From positions 1 through 31,515 of the IMG/VR virus record IMGVR_UViG_3300006753_000035: a DNA stretch of 31,515 bases; one strand, written 5' to 3'. The notes under the pieces are model-generated. The model was not told the origin of the DNA. It was given only the letters and a program-made list of their open reading frames with translations, and made no database searches. Positions 1 through 6,796 of the stretch are shown piece after piece. Origin of the DNA: a virus. Both the position numbers and the translations under genes were made by a program. Numbering within the stretch: the stretch's first letter is position 1; each line of letters begins with the position of its first letter.

Positions 1-2
1 AA

Positions 3-377
3 GACGAGGGCAAAGAGTACGTTGACTTCAAGTTCAAGATGAAGCCATCTTACACGACCAAGACAGGCGACGTCATCACACAAACGCCTGTCATTTTCGA
101 CTCACAGTCTAAACCCATCAAGGTGAAGATTGGGTATGGTTCAAAAATTAGGGTCAGCTTTTCGGCTGCTCCCTATCTCGCACCAGTTGGTGCAGGAGTC
201 GCCCTTCGACTCCACGCAGTCCAAGTTCTGGACTTGGTTGTTCCTTCGGTAAAGCAAGAAGAAGCCTTTGATAAGGTGGAAGGGGGCTTTACCGTTGAAC
301 AACCTGAAGAATCCGCTGAAGTCCCGCAACCGACAGCGGACGCATCACCGGCCACGAATGATGCTACTGAGTTCTGA
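3..377 (+). CDS. Single-stranded DNA-binding protein, T7 gp2.5-like (5' end outside window)
   Basis: The reading frame is open from the first bases of the window, so this is the C-terminal 124 residues of a longer gene; the first internal ATG at 39 is not the true start. The segment from KIGYGSKIRVSFSAAPY through GAGVALRLHAVQVLDL matches the OB-fold end of T7 gp2.5-type SSBs, which coat ssDNA and organise the replisome. The last 40 residues are acidic and low-complexity and end in DATEF. An acidic tail ending in an aromatic residue is the known gp2.5 feature that contacts polymerase and helicase. Its place just before endonuclease I and primase-helicase matches T7 gene order 2.5-3-4. The family call is firm; the start cannot be seen. 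Confidence 0.88.
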   Translation, partial: DEGKEYVDFKFKMKPSYTTKTGDVITQTPVIFDSQSKPIKVKIGYGSKIRVSFSAAPYLAPVGAGVALRLHAVQVLDLVVPSVKQEEAFDKVEGGFTVEQPEESAEVPQPTADASPATNDATEF

Positions 378-406
378 TTGAACTTGGTAGTCTGTTTAAT
401 CAGAAC
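371..406 (+). promoter_or_regulatory. 13-bp RNA hairpin spanning the SSB stop codon
   Basis: Bases 371-383 (GTTCTGATTGAAC) pair with 394-406 (GTTTAATCAGAAC) over 13 positions with a single G-U wobble, leaving a 10-base loop (384-393). The SSB stop codon lies inside the 5' arm. No T-run follows the stem on either strand, so it is not a typical rho-independent terminator. In T7, hairpins between early genes are RNase III processing sites, and that is the simplest reading here, but it is an inference. It could also protect the SSB mRNA 3' end or limit initiation at the GTG start 13 nt downstream. Confidence 0.6.
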
Positions 407-418
407 GCATCATGGCCT

Positions 419-778
419 GTGTCCTCCTACAAAAATAAACTCGAAAAGGGAATGGGGCTTCTTCTGGAAACAGAGGGAGTCCCATTCTCCTATGAGGGGG
501 AGTTTTTCTACTACCTCAAGAAGCATCGGTATGTCCCTGACTTTCACCTGACAGGGAACAGGGATATCTTCATTGAGGTGAAGGGCCGTTTCTTACCATC
601 TGACCGTAGCAAACATCTCCTGATTAGGGAGCAAAACCCCAGCTTGGATATTAGGTTCGCTTTCCAACAGCCGACACATAAGATCAGGCCGGGGTCAAAA
701 ACAAGCTACGCCGGTTGGTGCGACAAACACGGGTTCAAGTGGTGCGGAATGACTGTCCCTAAAGCATGGTTATTGTAA
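419..778 (+). CDS. Endonuclease I, Holliday-junction resolvase (T7 gp3-like)
   Basis: This is a 119-residue PD-(D/E)XK nuclease of the T7 endonuclease I family. It resolves four-way junctions before packaging and takes part in host DNA breakdown. The active-site set is present: a Glu in SYEGEFF (E26 or E28), D41 in YVPDF, and E53 and K55 in IEVKG. The C-terminal GSKTSYAGWCDKHGFKWC resembles the T7 protein's end. T7 endonuclease I is 149 residues, and this one is shorter at the N-terminus. The start is a GTG. No clear Shine-Dalgarno precedes it, and an ATG at 412 in another frame closes after eight codons. It lies between SSB and primase-helicase, as in T7. Confidence 0.93.
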   Translation: MSSYKNKLEKGMGLLLETEGVPFSYEGEFFYYLKKHRYVPDFHLTGNRDIFIEVKGRFLPSDRSKHLLIREQNPSLDIRFAFQQPTHKIRPGSKTSYAGWCDKHGFKWCGMTVPKAWLL

Positions 779-999
779 GGCCCAGAGCAGCTACCCACGC
801 GGTATTGACTACCCCTGACGGAAAGAAGTCGGTGGTAGGCATTGATGATCTGGACTGCTTCGCTGGCACAGCGGGAACTATCGTGTGGTTAAAGCTTGGA
901 CGCAGCAGTCGAGAAAGAATTGGATCGAAACTAAAATTTGACGGAAACATTGAAGAAATAACAAGTGACTACCAAATACGAAAACGAAGAAGAAAGTAG
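766..999 (+). CDS. Small basic protein of unknown function
   Basis: A 77-residue frame fills the otherwise empty space between endonuclease I and primase-helicase. It overlaps the upstream gene by 13 nt and the downstream gene by 35 nt. The sequence has a short beta-like stretch (AVLTTPDGKKSVVGIDDL), a central TAGTIVWLKL and a very basic end (IRKRRRK). I do not recognise a family. In T7 this position holds gene 3.5 (amidase and RNA polymerase inhibitor), but none of the zinc-amidase residues are visible and the length is half, so it is not that gene. The ATG at 766 has only a weak upstream purine stretch. Its reality rests on filling the gap and on the overlapping layout. Confidence 0.55.
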   Translation: MVIVRPRAATHAVLTTPDGKKSVVGIDDLDCFAGTAGTIVWLKLGRSSRERIGSKLKFDGNIEEITSDYQIRKRRRK

Positions 1000-2596
1000 C
1001 TTTATAGAACACGGCCCCTGTGCTGATTGCGGATCAAGCGATGGTGTGGGCGTTTATGATGATGGACATGGGTTTTGCTTCGTATGTAACACTCACTTCC
1101 AGAACTACAACGGCGAGGCTTCCATTGCGAAGCCCGTCCCAAGGAATGACCAAGTAGAAGGACTAGAAAACTTGAAGTATGCCGCTCTATCCAAGCGCGG
1201 AATCACGGAGAAAACCTGTCGGTTCTGGCAGTACCAGATAGGCTCATACCTTGGCCGACCCGTACAGGTGGCCAACTACTTCAACAATGGATCAGTCCCC
1301 ATAGCCAAGGTCAGGTTTGCCAACAAGGATTTCCTACAGGTAGGTAAGGGCAAGCTTCCCCTCTATGGCCAATGGCTCTGGCAATCCACCGCCAAGGTCA
1401 AGCAGCTAGTGGTTACCGAGGGAGAAATTGACGCCATTTCGATAGGCCAAATCCAAGAGAACAAGTGGCCCGTTGTGTCGATTCCGAATGGAGTCGCCGG
1501 TTCTGTCAAAGCCTTTAAGGATAACCTTGAGTGGCTGGAGAAGTTTGAAACAGTTGTCATTGTCTTTGATAACGACGATGTAGGCCAAGAAGCTGCTGAA
1601 AAGTGCGCCCAAGTCTTATCTGTCGGCAAGGCCAAGATCGCCAAGCTCCCCCTCAAGGATGCCAACGAGATGCTCCTCGCGAAACGTCACGGGGAACTGC
1701 TCAACCACATTTGGAACGCCAAGCCGTGGCGACCTGATGGGATTGTCGCCGGGACAGACCTGTGGGAGACCCTCACCAAGGTGGAGAAGTCCACCACCTA
1801 CATGTATCCTTGGGGGAGCCTCAATGACATGACTATGGGGCTAAGGGCCGGGGAGATTACAACCATCTGCTCTGGCTCTGGCATCGGTAAGTCAAGCGTA
1901 TGTAAAGAGGTTGCCCATCATCTCATCCTGAAGGGTGAATCTGTGGGCTACATAGCCCTAGAAGAGTCAACCAAAAGGACTGCGCTCGGTATCATGGGGA
2001 TTCACTTGAACAAGCCCATCTACCTCAACCCAGAGGAGGTGGAGGAGGCTGACCTTAAGGAAGCCTTTGACGCTACTGTCGGTTCAGGCCGCTACTTCAC
2101 CTATGATCATTGGGGATCACTAGGAGAGGAGAATCTATTACAAAAAATTAGATATCTTATAACGGCACTTGACTGTAAAATTATTTTCCTCGACCACTTG
2201 TCCATCGTTGTGTCAGGCATGGAGGGTGGGGATGAACGCCGCATGATTGACAACACTATGACCAAGCTTCGCTCCCTAGTTGAAGAGCTGCGCTGTTCGT
2301 TGGTCATCGTGAGTCATCTCAAGAGACCTGAAGGGCGGGGCCATGAAGAGGGTGCAAGGACTACCTTGGCCCAGCTTCGGGGAAGCGCGGGGATTGCACA
2401 GCTATCTGACATGGTGATTGGATTGGAGCGTGATCAGCAGGACGCAGCACTCTCCAAGTTCACAACCATTCGGGTGCTAAAGAATCGCTGGTGTGGTTTG
2501 AATGGAGTGGCCACTACCCTTGAGTTTAGTGAAGAGACGGGCCGCTTAGTCGAGGCAATAAATTTCGATGAGAATAATGAAGAGAACGATATTTGA
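965..2596 (+). CDS. DNA primase-helicase (T7 gp4-like)
   Basis: This bifunctional 543-residue enzyme primes lagging-strand synthesis and unwinds DNA as a hexamer. The primase zinc-binding domain has C19, C22, C38 and C41 in T7-like spacing. The TOPRIM centre shows E152 in VVTEGEID and D202/D204 in IVFDNDD. The RecA-like helicase has Walker A at about 304-311 (GSGIGKSS), Walker B at about 405-411 (KIIFLDH), and later motifs around VIVSHLKRP and LRGSAGIAQLSD. The tail is acidic (FDENNEENDI), as in T7 gp4, where it contacts the polymerase. The GTG start is supported because the first zinc-ligand Cys then falls at residue 19, close to T7 gp4A. T7 gp4A is 566 residues. The gene overlaps both neighbours. 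Confidence 0.96.
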   Translation: MTTKYENEEESSFIEHGPCADCGSSDGVGVYDDGHGFCFVCNTHFQNYNGEASIAKPVPRNDQVEGLENLKYAALSKRGITEKTCRFWQYQIGSYLGRPVQVANYFNNGSVPIAKVRFANKDFLQVGKGKLPLYGQWLWQSTAKVKQLVVTEGEIDAISIGQIQENKWPVVSIPNGVAGSVKAFKDNLEWLEKFETVVIVFDNDDVGQEAAEKCAQVLSVGKAKIAKLPLKDANEMLLAKRHGELLNHIWNAKPWRPDGIVAGTDLWETLTKVEKSTTYMYPWGSLNDMTMGLRAGEITTICSGSGIGKSSVCKEVAHHLILKGESVGYIALEESTKRTALGIMGIHLNKPIYLNPEEVEEADLKEAFDATVGSGRYFTYDHWGSLGEENLLQKIRYLITALDCKIIFLDHLSIVVSGMEGGDERRMIDNTMTKLRSLVEELRCSLVIVSHLKRPEGRGHEEGARTTLAQLRGSAGIAQLSDMVIGLERDQQDAALSKFTTIRVLKNRWCGLNGVATTLEFSEETGRLVEAINFDENNEENDI

Positions 2597-4406
2597 TATT
2601 GAAACAGACGGCCTCCTCGATGCCCTCACCACAGTTTGGTGTATTGTGTGTCGAGACATTGACTCTGGTAAGGTCTCAACGTTTGGGCCAAGGGATATAG
2701 CTGCCGGTGTTCGTTTCCTATTGGGACATGATGAGATCATAGGTCACAACATCATTGACTTTGATATCCCTGCACTTGAACAGCTAGACTACATCGACCA
2801 CCACCAGAAACTACCCAAGGTAACTGACACCTTAGTGATGTCGCGTGTTATTCACACTAACGTGAGTGACAATGACCGCATCCAAAACACGAAGATGGCC
2901 TACATTCCTGTTCGATTGGTTGGGTCTCACTCACTCAAGGCGTGGGGGTATCGCGTGGGTACACACAAGGGAGCGTACCTAGAGGAGCATGGCTATGATC
3001 ACTTCAGCGAGCAGATGATGATGTACTGCGTGAAGGATACTGAAATTAACCTTGAGTTATTTCGCAGGCTTCGGAGGGAAGGGTGGGACATGTGCTGTCT
3101 TACCCTTGAACATGAGTTTGCAATGGTCATGCAGATGATGATGAGCCACGGGTTTAGCTTTGATGTTCCTGCTGCTACCAACCTCTACGTTAAGCTGAGT
3201 ACGAGGAAGTTAGAACTAAACGAGAAGCTTCAAGAGATGTTCCCCCCTGATGAGTTTCAGATGAAGTCCACCTTCTGGCGAGCCGGGGATGAACTTTTTG
3301 ATACCAAGAAAGAAGCTGTCGCTGCTGGTCACAAGGCCAAGGACGTAACCAAAGGGCCAAACAAGACCAAGCTTATTGATTTCAACCCCTCCTCCCGCGA
3401 CCACATTGCAGATAGGTTGCAGCGATTGGGGTGGAAGCCGACCACCTTCACCGAAGAAGGCAAACCCAAGGTAGACGAGGCGGTGATGTCAAAGATTACA
3501 CTCGATCACGAGTCGGTTAGGATGTTGATGGAATATCTCATGTTGGTTAAGCGCATGGGTCAAGTGGCCGAGGGAAAACAGGCGTGGCTCACCGCAGAGG
3601 TGGGAGGGAGGATGTATGGCAGGATCAATACCAACGGAGCCATCACAGGCCGCTGCACCCACTCTCGTCCCAACATGGCACAGGTTCCAAGTGTTGGCTC
3701 CCCCTATGGGAAGGAGTGCCGCTCCCTATTCAAGGCAACGGACGGGGCTGTTCTTATAGGTTGCGATGCCTCTGGCCTAGAGCTACGTTGCTTGGCCCAT
3801 TACCTCTATCCGTATGATGGAGGAGATTATGCTAATAAGATACTGCAAGGCGATATACACACGGTTAACCAGAATGCAGCGGGGCTACCGACACGCGATG
3901 CGGCGAAGACGTTTATTTACGCCTTCCTCTATGGAGCGGGTGACGAGAAGATTGGAAAGGTCATTGGACGCGGGAGAAGTGCTGGACGAGCAATCAAGGC
4001 TACCTTTCTCGAAAGACTCCCGGCCCTAGCTCAACTAAAAGCTTGCATAGTAAACTCTTTAAGTTCAAGAGATTGGCTTAAGGGATTAGACGGGCGTAAG
4101 CTTTTTATAAGAAGCGCACATGCAGCTCTGAACACGCTGCTGCAGGGTGCGGGGGCTGTTATAATGAAGCAGGCGACCGTTCACCTTTATGAAACATTAA
4201 CTAAAGCGGGACTTCAACACGGGGAAGACTATGGTTTTGTAGCTCATGTACATGATGAGTTTCAAGTAGAAACCAAGCCCCAGTATGTTGACCTGATCTT
4301 AAAGGAATCAGTCAATGCAATCAGGCAAGCAGGAACCACGCTCGGATTTAAGTGTCCCCTTGACGGTGAGGCTAGGGCTGGCTCCAATTGGGCAGAAACA
4401 CACTAG
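2568..4406 (+). CDS. Family A DNA polymerase (T7 gp5-like)
   Basis: The replicative polymerase carries a proofreading exonuclease: Exo I is DIETDGL (D10, E12), Exo II is the IIGHNIIDFD region, and Exo III is YCVKDTE (D157). Polymerase motif A is GCDASGLELRCLAH (D400), motif B is TRDAAKTFIYAFLYGAGDEK (R443-Y456), and motif C is HVHDEFQVE (D563, E564). The C-terminus GSNWAETH matches the T7 ending style. At 612 residues it is shorter than T7 gp5 (704), partly because the loop between FW (237) and FNPSSRDH (272), the thioredoxin-binding segment in T7, is about half the length. The start overlaps primase-helicase by 29 nt. An in-frame ATG at 2577 (MKRTIFDIE) fits T7 length slightly better and may be the real start. 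Confidence 0.96.
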   Translation: MRIMKRTIFDIETDGLLDALTTVWCIVCRDIDSGKVSTFGPRDIAAGVRFLLGHDEIIGHNIIDFDIPALEQLDYIDHHQKLPKVTDTLVMSRVIHTNVSDNDRIQNTKMAYIPVRLVGSHSLKAWGYRVGTHKGAYLEEHGYDHFSEQMMMYCVKDTEINLELFRRLRREGWDMCCLTLEHEFAMVMQMMMSHGFSFDVPAATNLYVKLSTRKLELNEKLQEMFPPDEFQMKSTFWRAGDELFDTKKEAVAAGHKAKDVTKGPNKTKLIDFNPSSRDHIADRLQRLGWKPTTFTEEGKPKVDEAVMSKITLDHESVRMLMEYLMLVKRMGQVAEGKQAWLTAEVGGRMYGRINTNGAITGRCTHSRPNMAQVPSVGSPYGKECRSLFKATDGAVLIGCDASGLELRCLAHYLYPYDGGDYANKILQGDIHTVNQNAAGLPTRDAAKTFIYAFLYGAGDEKIGKVIGRGRSAGRAIKATFLERLPALAQLKACIVNSLSSRDWLKGLDGRKLFIRSAHAALNTLLQGAGAVIMKQATVHLYETLTKAGLQHGEDYGFVAHVHDEFQVETKPQYVDLILKESVNAIRQAGTTLGFKCPLDGEARAGSNWAETH

Positions 4407-4770
4407 GCATGAGGTAGCAGGCATCGCTGTAGAGTTAATGATGAAATCAATTTTAATAAAGCAGGGGTTCAGCGTATCAGACCCCATTCTGTCCACCAGT
4501 TACGATTTTATTACCGAGTATGATGGGGTGGTGAACACGGTACAGGTACGTTCTTCAACCCACATCTCCCCGAATGGATACCACAGGATTTTGGCGGGAG
4601 ACAAGGTGGGAGGGTACTCTGTCCTGCTGGCTCATCTTGTCCCTTCAGGAATAACCTATGTCATCCCTTGGAATGAGCTTAGTTGCAAGTGGTTGTGCCT
4701 TCACACGGATAGGCCAAACAAGTATGAAAAGTACAAGGAAGCATGGAACTTACTTAAGGAGGCCCACTAA
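4315..4770 (+). CDS. PD-(D/E)XK nuclease-like protein (PDDEXK_5-type fold)
   Basis: The pattern is that of small resolvase-like PD-(D/E)XK proteins: an initial helix with Glu (HEVAGIAVELMM, E40), then GFSVSDPILSTSYDFI with D64, then a strand TVQVRSS where family members usually have Q-x-K. Here the Lys is R79. A later ITYVIPWNEL resembles the family's Tyr-x-Ile-Pro strand. The homologous region begins around residue 28, while the ATG at 4315 lies 92 nt inside the polymerase gene. The start is therefore uncertain, and a TTG at 4360 or GTG at 4366 would still keep the fold. A role in DNA recombination or repair is inferred from fold and position after the polymerase. Catalytic activity is doubtful given the Lys-to-Arg change. 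Confidence 0.7.
   Translation: MQSGKQEPRSDLSVPLTVRLGLAPIGQKHTRHEVAGIAVELMMKSILIKQGFSVSDPILSTSYDFITEYDGVVNTVQVRSSTHISPNGYHRILAGDKVGGYSVLLAHLVPSGITYVIPWNELSCKWLCLHTDRPNKYEKYKEAWNLLKEAH
4755..4762 (+). promoter_or_regulatory. Strong ribosome binding site deciding the ATA start
   Basis: TAAGGAGG is the best anti-16S match seen in the window. It lies at the end of the preceding gene and is followed after nine bases by ATA at 4772. No ATG, GTG or TTG in the metallopeptidase frame lies within normal spacing. The next in-frame candidate is GTG at 4799, 36 bases downstream. Confidence 0.65.
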
Positions 4771-4771
4771 G

Positions 4772-5059
4772 ATAACCGTATTAAACCAAGAGTTTAAGGT
4801 GGAGTGGCTTTCTACAGGTGATGTTCATGGAAGTGTTGATCTCAACAACTGCATCATTCAGATGGTGGGGGGTTACCCCAAGGGGACAACAGCAGACACC
4901 TTTTTGCACGAGGTAATCCATGCGGTGAACCATGTGATGGGTATCTCCGACACAACAAATGAAGAGGAGAGTACCACACGCCTATCCACGGGCTTGTGTA
5001 CCGTGTGGAAACACAACCCCAAGGTCTTTGAATGGCTACATAAACAACTAACACCATGA
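4772..5059 (+). CDS. Small HEXXH zinc-metallopeptidase-like protein, probable ATA start
   Basis: This is a 95-residue protein with HEVIH at residues 46-50, a zinc-metallopeptidase signature, and a downstream acidic cluster NEEESTTR that could supply the third zinc ligand. It resembles the small HEXXH proteins common in phage genomes, which begin with a short beta strand such as TVLNQEFKVEW; their function is unknown to me. The frame extends upstream to an ATG at 4658, but that region lies inside the previous gene and does not resemble the family. A strong Shine-Dalgarno (TAAGGAGG, 4755-4762) sits nine bases before an in-frame ATA at 4772, exactly where the family sequence begins, so I place the start there. 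A GTG at 4799 is the fallback. The stop overlaps the next start (ATGA). Confidence 0.72.
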   Translation: MTVLNQEFKVEWLSTGDVHGSVDLNNCIIQMVGGYPKGTTADTFLHEVIHAVNHVMGISDTTNEEESTTRLSTGLCTVWKHNPKVFEWLHKQLTP

Positions 5060-5814
5060 GCAAACCGCCCACCCTACTAATTGATGGCGACATCTTCGCC
5101 TACAAACACGCCGCCGGGGCTGAAGTCCCTACTGATTGGGGCAACGACATCTGGACACTACACACCGACACTTCAGTAGCTATTAAGGTTATGGATACAG
5201 CCATTAAGGCGTGTGTCCTTGCGTTAGACGCTGCGAAGGTGCGTGTCGCCTTGTCGCACAAGGAATGTTTTCGACGGGACATTGACCCCTCCTATAAAGC
5301 ATCCCGAAAGAAAGCAAGGAAACCTATAGGACTCCCTGTATTGCGCGAACACCTGATGGTGGAGTGGAGGGCATTAGTTATCCCTAACCTAGAGGCTGAT
5401 GACATCTTAGGTGTCTGGGCAACTGACCCGATGTATGAAGTAGGTAGTCGCAAGATCATTGTCAGTACCGACAAGGACATGCAGACTATACCCTGCTTCC
5501 TCTGGAACCCTGACCACCCAGAGCGAGGCGTCCGTAAGATTACCAAGAAGTTTGCTGATGACTACCACCTCTTCCAAACCTTATGCGGCGACCCTACTGA
5601 TGGGTACGCAGGGTGTCCCGGTGTTGGCCCTGCTACTGCCCGAAAGATTTTAGACGCAGGCACGACAACAACTCCGTGGGAAAAAGTAGTCAATAGTTTT
5701 GGTAAGAAAAATTTTGACGAGAAAGCCGCCTTAGTTCAGGCCCGTCTTGCGCGGATACTAAGAGTTGAGAATTATAACATGAGGAAAGAGGAAATCAAGT
5801 ATTGGAGACCATGA
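5056..5814 (+). CDS. 5'-3' exonuclease (T7 gp6-like, FEN family)
   Basis: This 252-residue metal-dependent 5' nuclease would remove RNA primers, degrade host DNA and process recombination intermediates. The FEN-type acidic residues are visible: D10 and D12 (LIDGDIFAY), E113, D115 and D116 (NLEADDILGV), D139 and D141 (STDKDMQTI), and D179 and D182 in LCGDPTDGYAGCPGVG, which also holds the helix-hairpin-helix. Further T7-like stretches are DPSYKASRKKARKPIG near residue 77 and the end RILRVENYNMRKEEIKYWRP, close to the T7 gp6 terminus. T7 gp6 is 300 residues and this one is trimmed at the N-terminus. The start overlaps the upstream stop by four bases (ATGA), suggesting coupled translation. Confidence 0.95.
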   Translation: MSKPPTLLIDGDIFAYKHAAGAEVPTDWGNDIWTLHTDTSVAIKVMDTAIKACVLALDAAKVRVALSHKECFRRDIDPSYKASRKKARKPIGLPVLREHLMVEWRALVIPNLEADDILGVWATDPMYEVGSRKIIVSTDKDMQTIPCFLWNPDHPERGVRKITKKFADDYHLFQTLCGDPTDGYAGCPGVGPATARKILDAGTTTTPWEKVVNSFGKKNFDEKAALVQARLARILRVENYNMRKEEIKYWRP

Positions 5815-6374
5815 ATGTAATAGCACTAGCAGGAAAGAAACAGAGTGGAAAGGACACGGTATTCGTAACGGCTCGTGAGTTGTGCGAAGACCAGCGAGTG
5901 GGCCGTGTTGCTTTCGGTGACTTAGTTAAGCACGAAGTCTCAGAGATCACGGGGTTTCGGGTTGACCACATTGAAGAACACAAAGAAGACTTCAGAGCAT
6001 TGCTCCAAGTATGGGGGAGTGACTTCCGAAGGAAGCTTTGCGGTGATACATACTGGCTCAAGAAGATGGAGATCATCATTGAGGCCAGCCGAGAACACTA
6101 TGACGTTCTCTTTGTTACAGATGTCAGGTTTCCTAACGAGGCTGACCTCATCAAAGAGCTTGGTGGAAAACTAATCAGAGTGACGCGGAGGGTGGAAGTC
6201 TATGACACCTACCCATTCCAGCAAACTGGTATAGATGACCACGCTTCTGAGACTGCCTTGGATTCTTATCCTGATTACGATTATGTCTTGGACAATGATA
6301 AGTCCCGTGATATATTAAAGGATGCCGTCAGTAAAATGCTGCACACTTTAGGCTTGCATGATAAATCCGCTTGA
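5811..6374 (+). CDS. Deoxynucleoside monophosphate kinase
   Basis: A 187-residue P-loop kinase likely phosphorylates dNMPs released from host DNA to feed phage dNTP pools, working with the endonuclease and exonuclease next to it. Walker A is GKKQSGKDT at residues 8-16, the arrangement of the T4 gp1-type dNMP kinases. The later VLFVTDVRFPNEAD and the basic KLIRVTRRVEVYD fit the family's substrate and lid regions. The chosen ATG overlaps the exonuclease stop (ATGA) and is preceded by GGAG. A TTG nine bases upstream is in frame but less likely. Substrate specificity cannot be read from sequence. Confidence 0.88.
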   Translation: MNVIALAGKKQSGKDTVFVTARELCEDQRVGRVAFGDLVKHEVSEITGFRVDHIEEHKEDFRALLQVWGSDFRRKLCGDTYWLKKMEIIIEASREHYDVLFVTDVRFPNEADLIKELGGKLIRVTRRVEVYDTYPFQQTGIDDHASETALDSYPDYDYVLDNDKSRDILKDAVSKMLHTLGLHDKSA

Positions 6375-6576
6375 CTTACCCCTTAATTTTGCTAACGAGA
6401 AGAACGAGAAGTTGCCTCCCGTCGATGAGGGGCTTATCGTCTGGCTCAAGCGGGTCTTCCCTGATCGGATGCCTGCAGATGTAGACATGATGGACATAAG
6501 GTACAAGCAGGGCCAAGTGGCTGTGGTTAAAACACTTACAAGTATTTACGAGGAACAACGCAATGTGCATGAGTAG
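6358..6576 (+). CDS. Small conserved-looking protein of unknown function
   Basis: This 72-residue soluble protein overlaps the dNMP kinase by 17 nt and the next gene by 14 nt. It is acidic in the middle (GLIVWLKRVFPDRMPADVDM) and ends with a helix-like IRYKQGQVAVVKTLTSIYEE. Short proteins with a FPDR-like turn followed by a Gln/Gly-x-Val helix are familiar to me from the position just before the portal gene in T7-like marine phages, but no function is known to me. It has no membrane segment or signal peptide. Overlap on both sides supports it as a real gene. Confidence 0.7.
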   Translation: MINPLDLPLNFANEKNEKLPPVDEGLIVWLKRVFPDRMPADVDMMDIRYKQGQVAVVKTLTSIYEEQRNVHE

Positions 6577-6796
6577 CCCCAGAGTAGCGAAGCCATTAGT
6601 GCAGCAGCTCCCTGCATTGCAACAAGCCAAGCAAGCTAAAGTTACCCTCAAGCCCTCCACTCAGGTGCGGGACGCACGGGGTACGAAGAAGAGGCGGCGA
6701 GGAACGTCAGCTAGGTCTTTAACGATTGCTCGACCACAAGGGGTTAACCCCGGCACGGGAGGCGTTGGAGCCTATGCCCCCACTCAGATACCGTAA
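6563..6796 (+). CDS. Small basic virion/ejection protein, T7 gp6.7/gp7.3-like
   Basis: This 77-residue protein lies directly before the portal gene. It starts MCMSSPRVAKP, recalling T7 gp6.7 (MCFSPKIKTPK), and its C-terminal half KKRRRGTSARSLTIARPQG recalls the T7 gp7.3 end, with a basic run, SL-x-[VI]-AR and a Gly-rich tail. In T7 both are small virion proteins delivered with the ejection apparatus and flank the portal gene. The homology is inferred from short matches and position. GAGG lies nine bases before the ATG. The final stop TAA overlaps the portal ATG by one base. The sequence is otherwise low in complexity, rich in Gln, Lys, Pro and Gly. Confidence 0.62.
   Translation: MCMSSPRVAKPLVQQLPALQQAKQAKVTLKPSTQVRDARGTKKRRRGTSARSLTIARPQGVNPGTGGVGAYAPTQIP

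Noticed and set aside
371-406. Rho-independent terminator after the SSB gene
   Set aside because: The stem is good but no T-run follows on either strand; kept as a processing or stability element instead.
4658-4771. ATG start at 4658 (or 4724) for the HEXXH gene
   Set aside because: These lie within the preceding gene without a ribosome site, and the added residues do not resemble the family.
5802-5810. TTG start for the dNMP kinase
   Set aside because: The ATG at 5811 has GGAG upstream, an ATGA joint with the previous stop, and gives the expected short lead to the P-loop.
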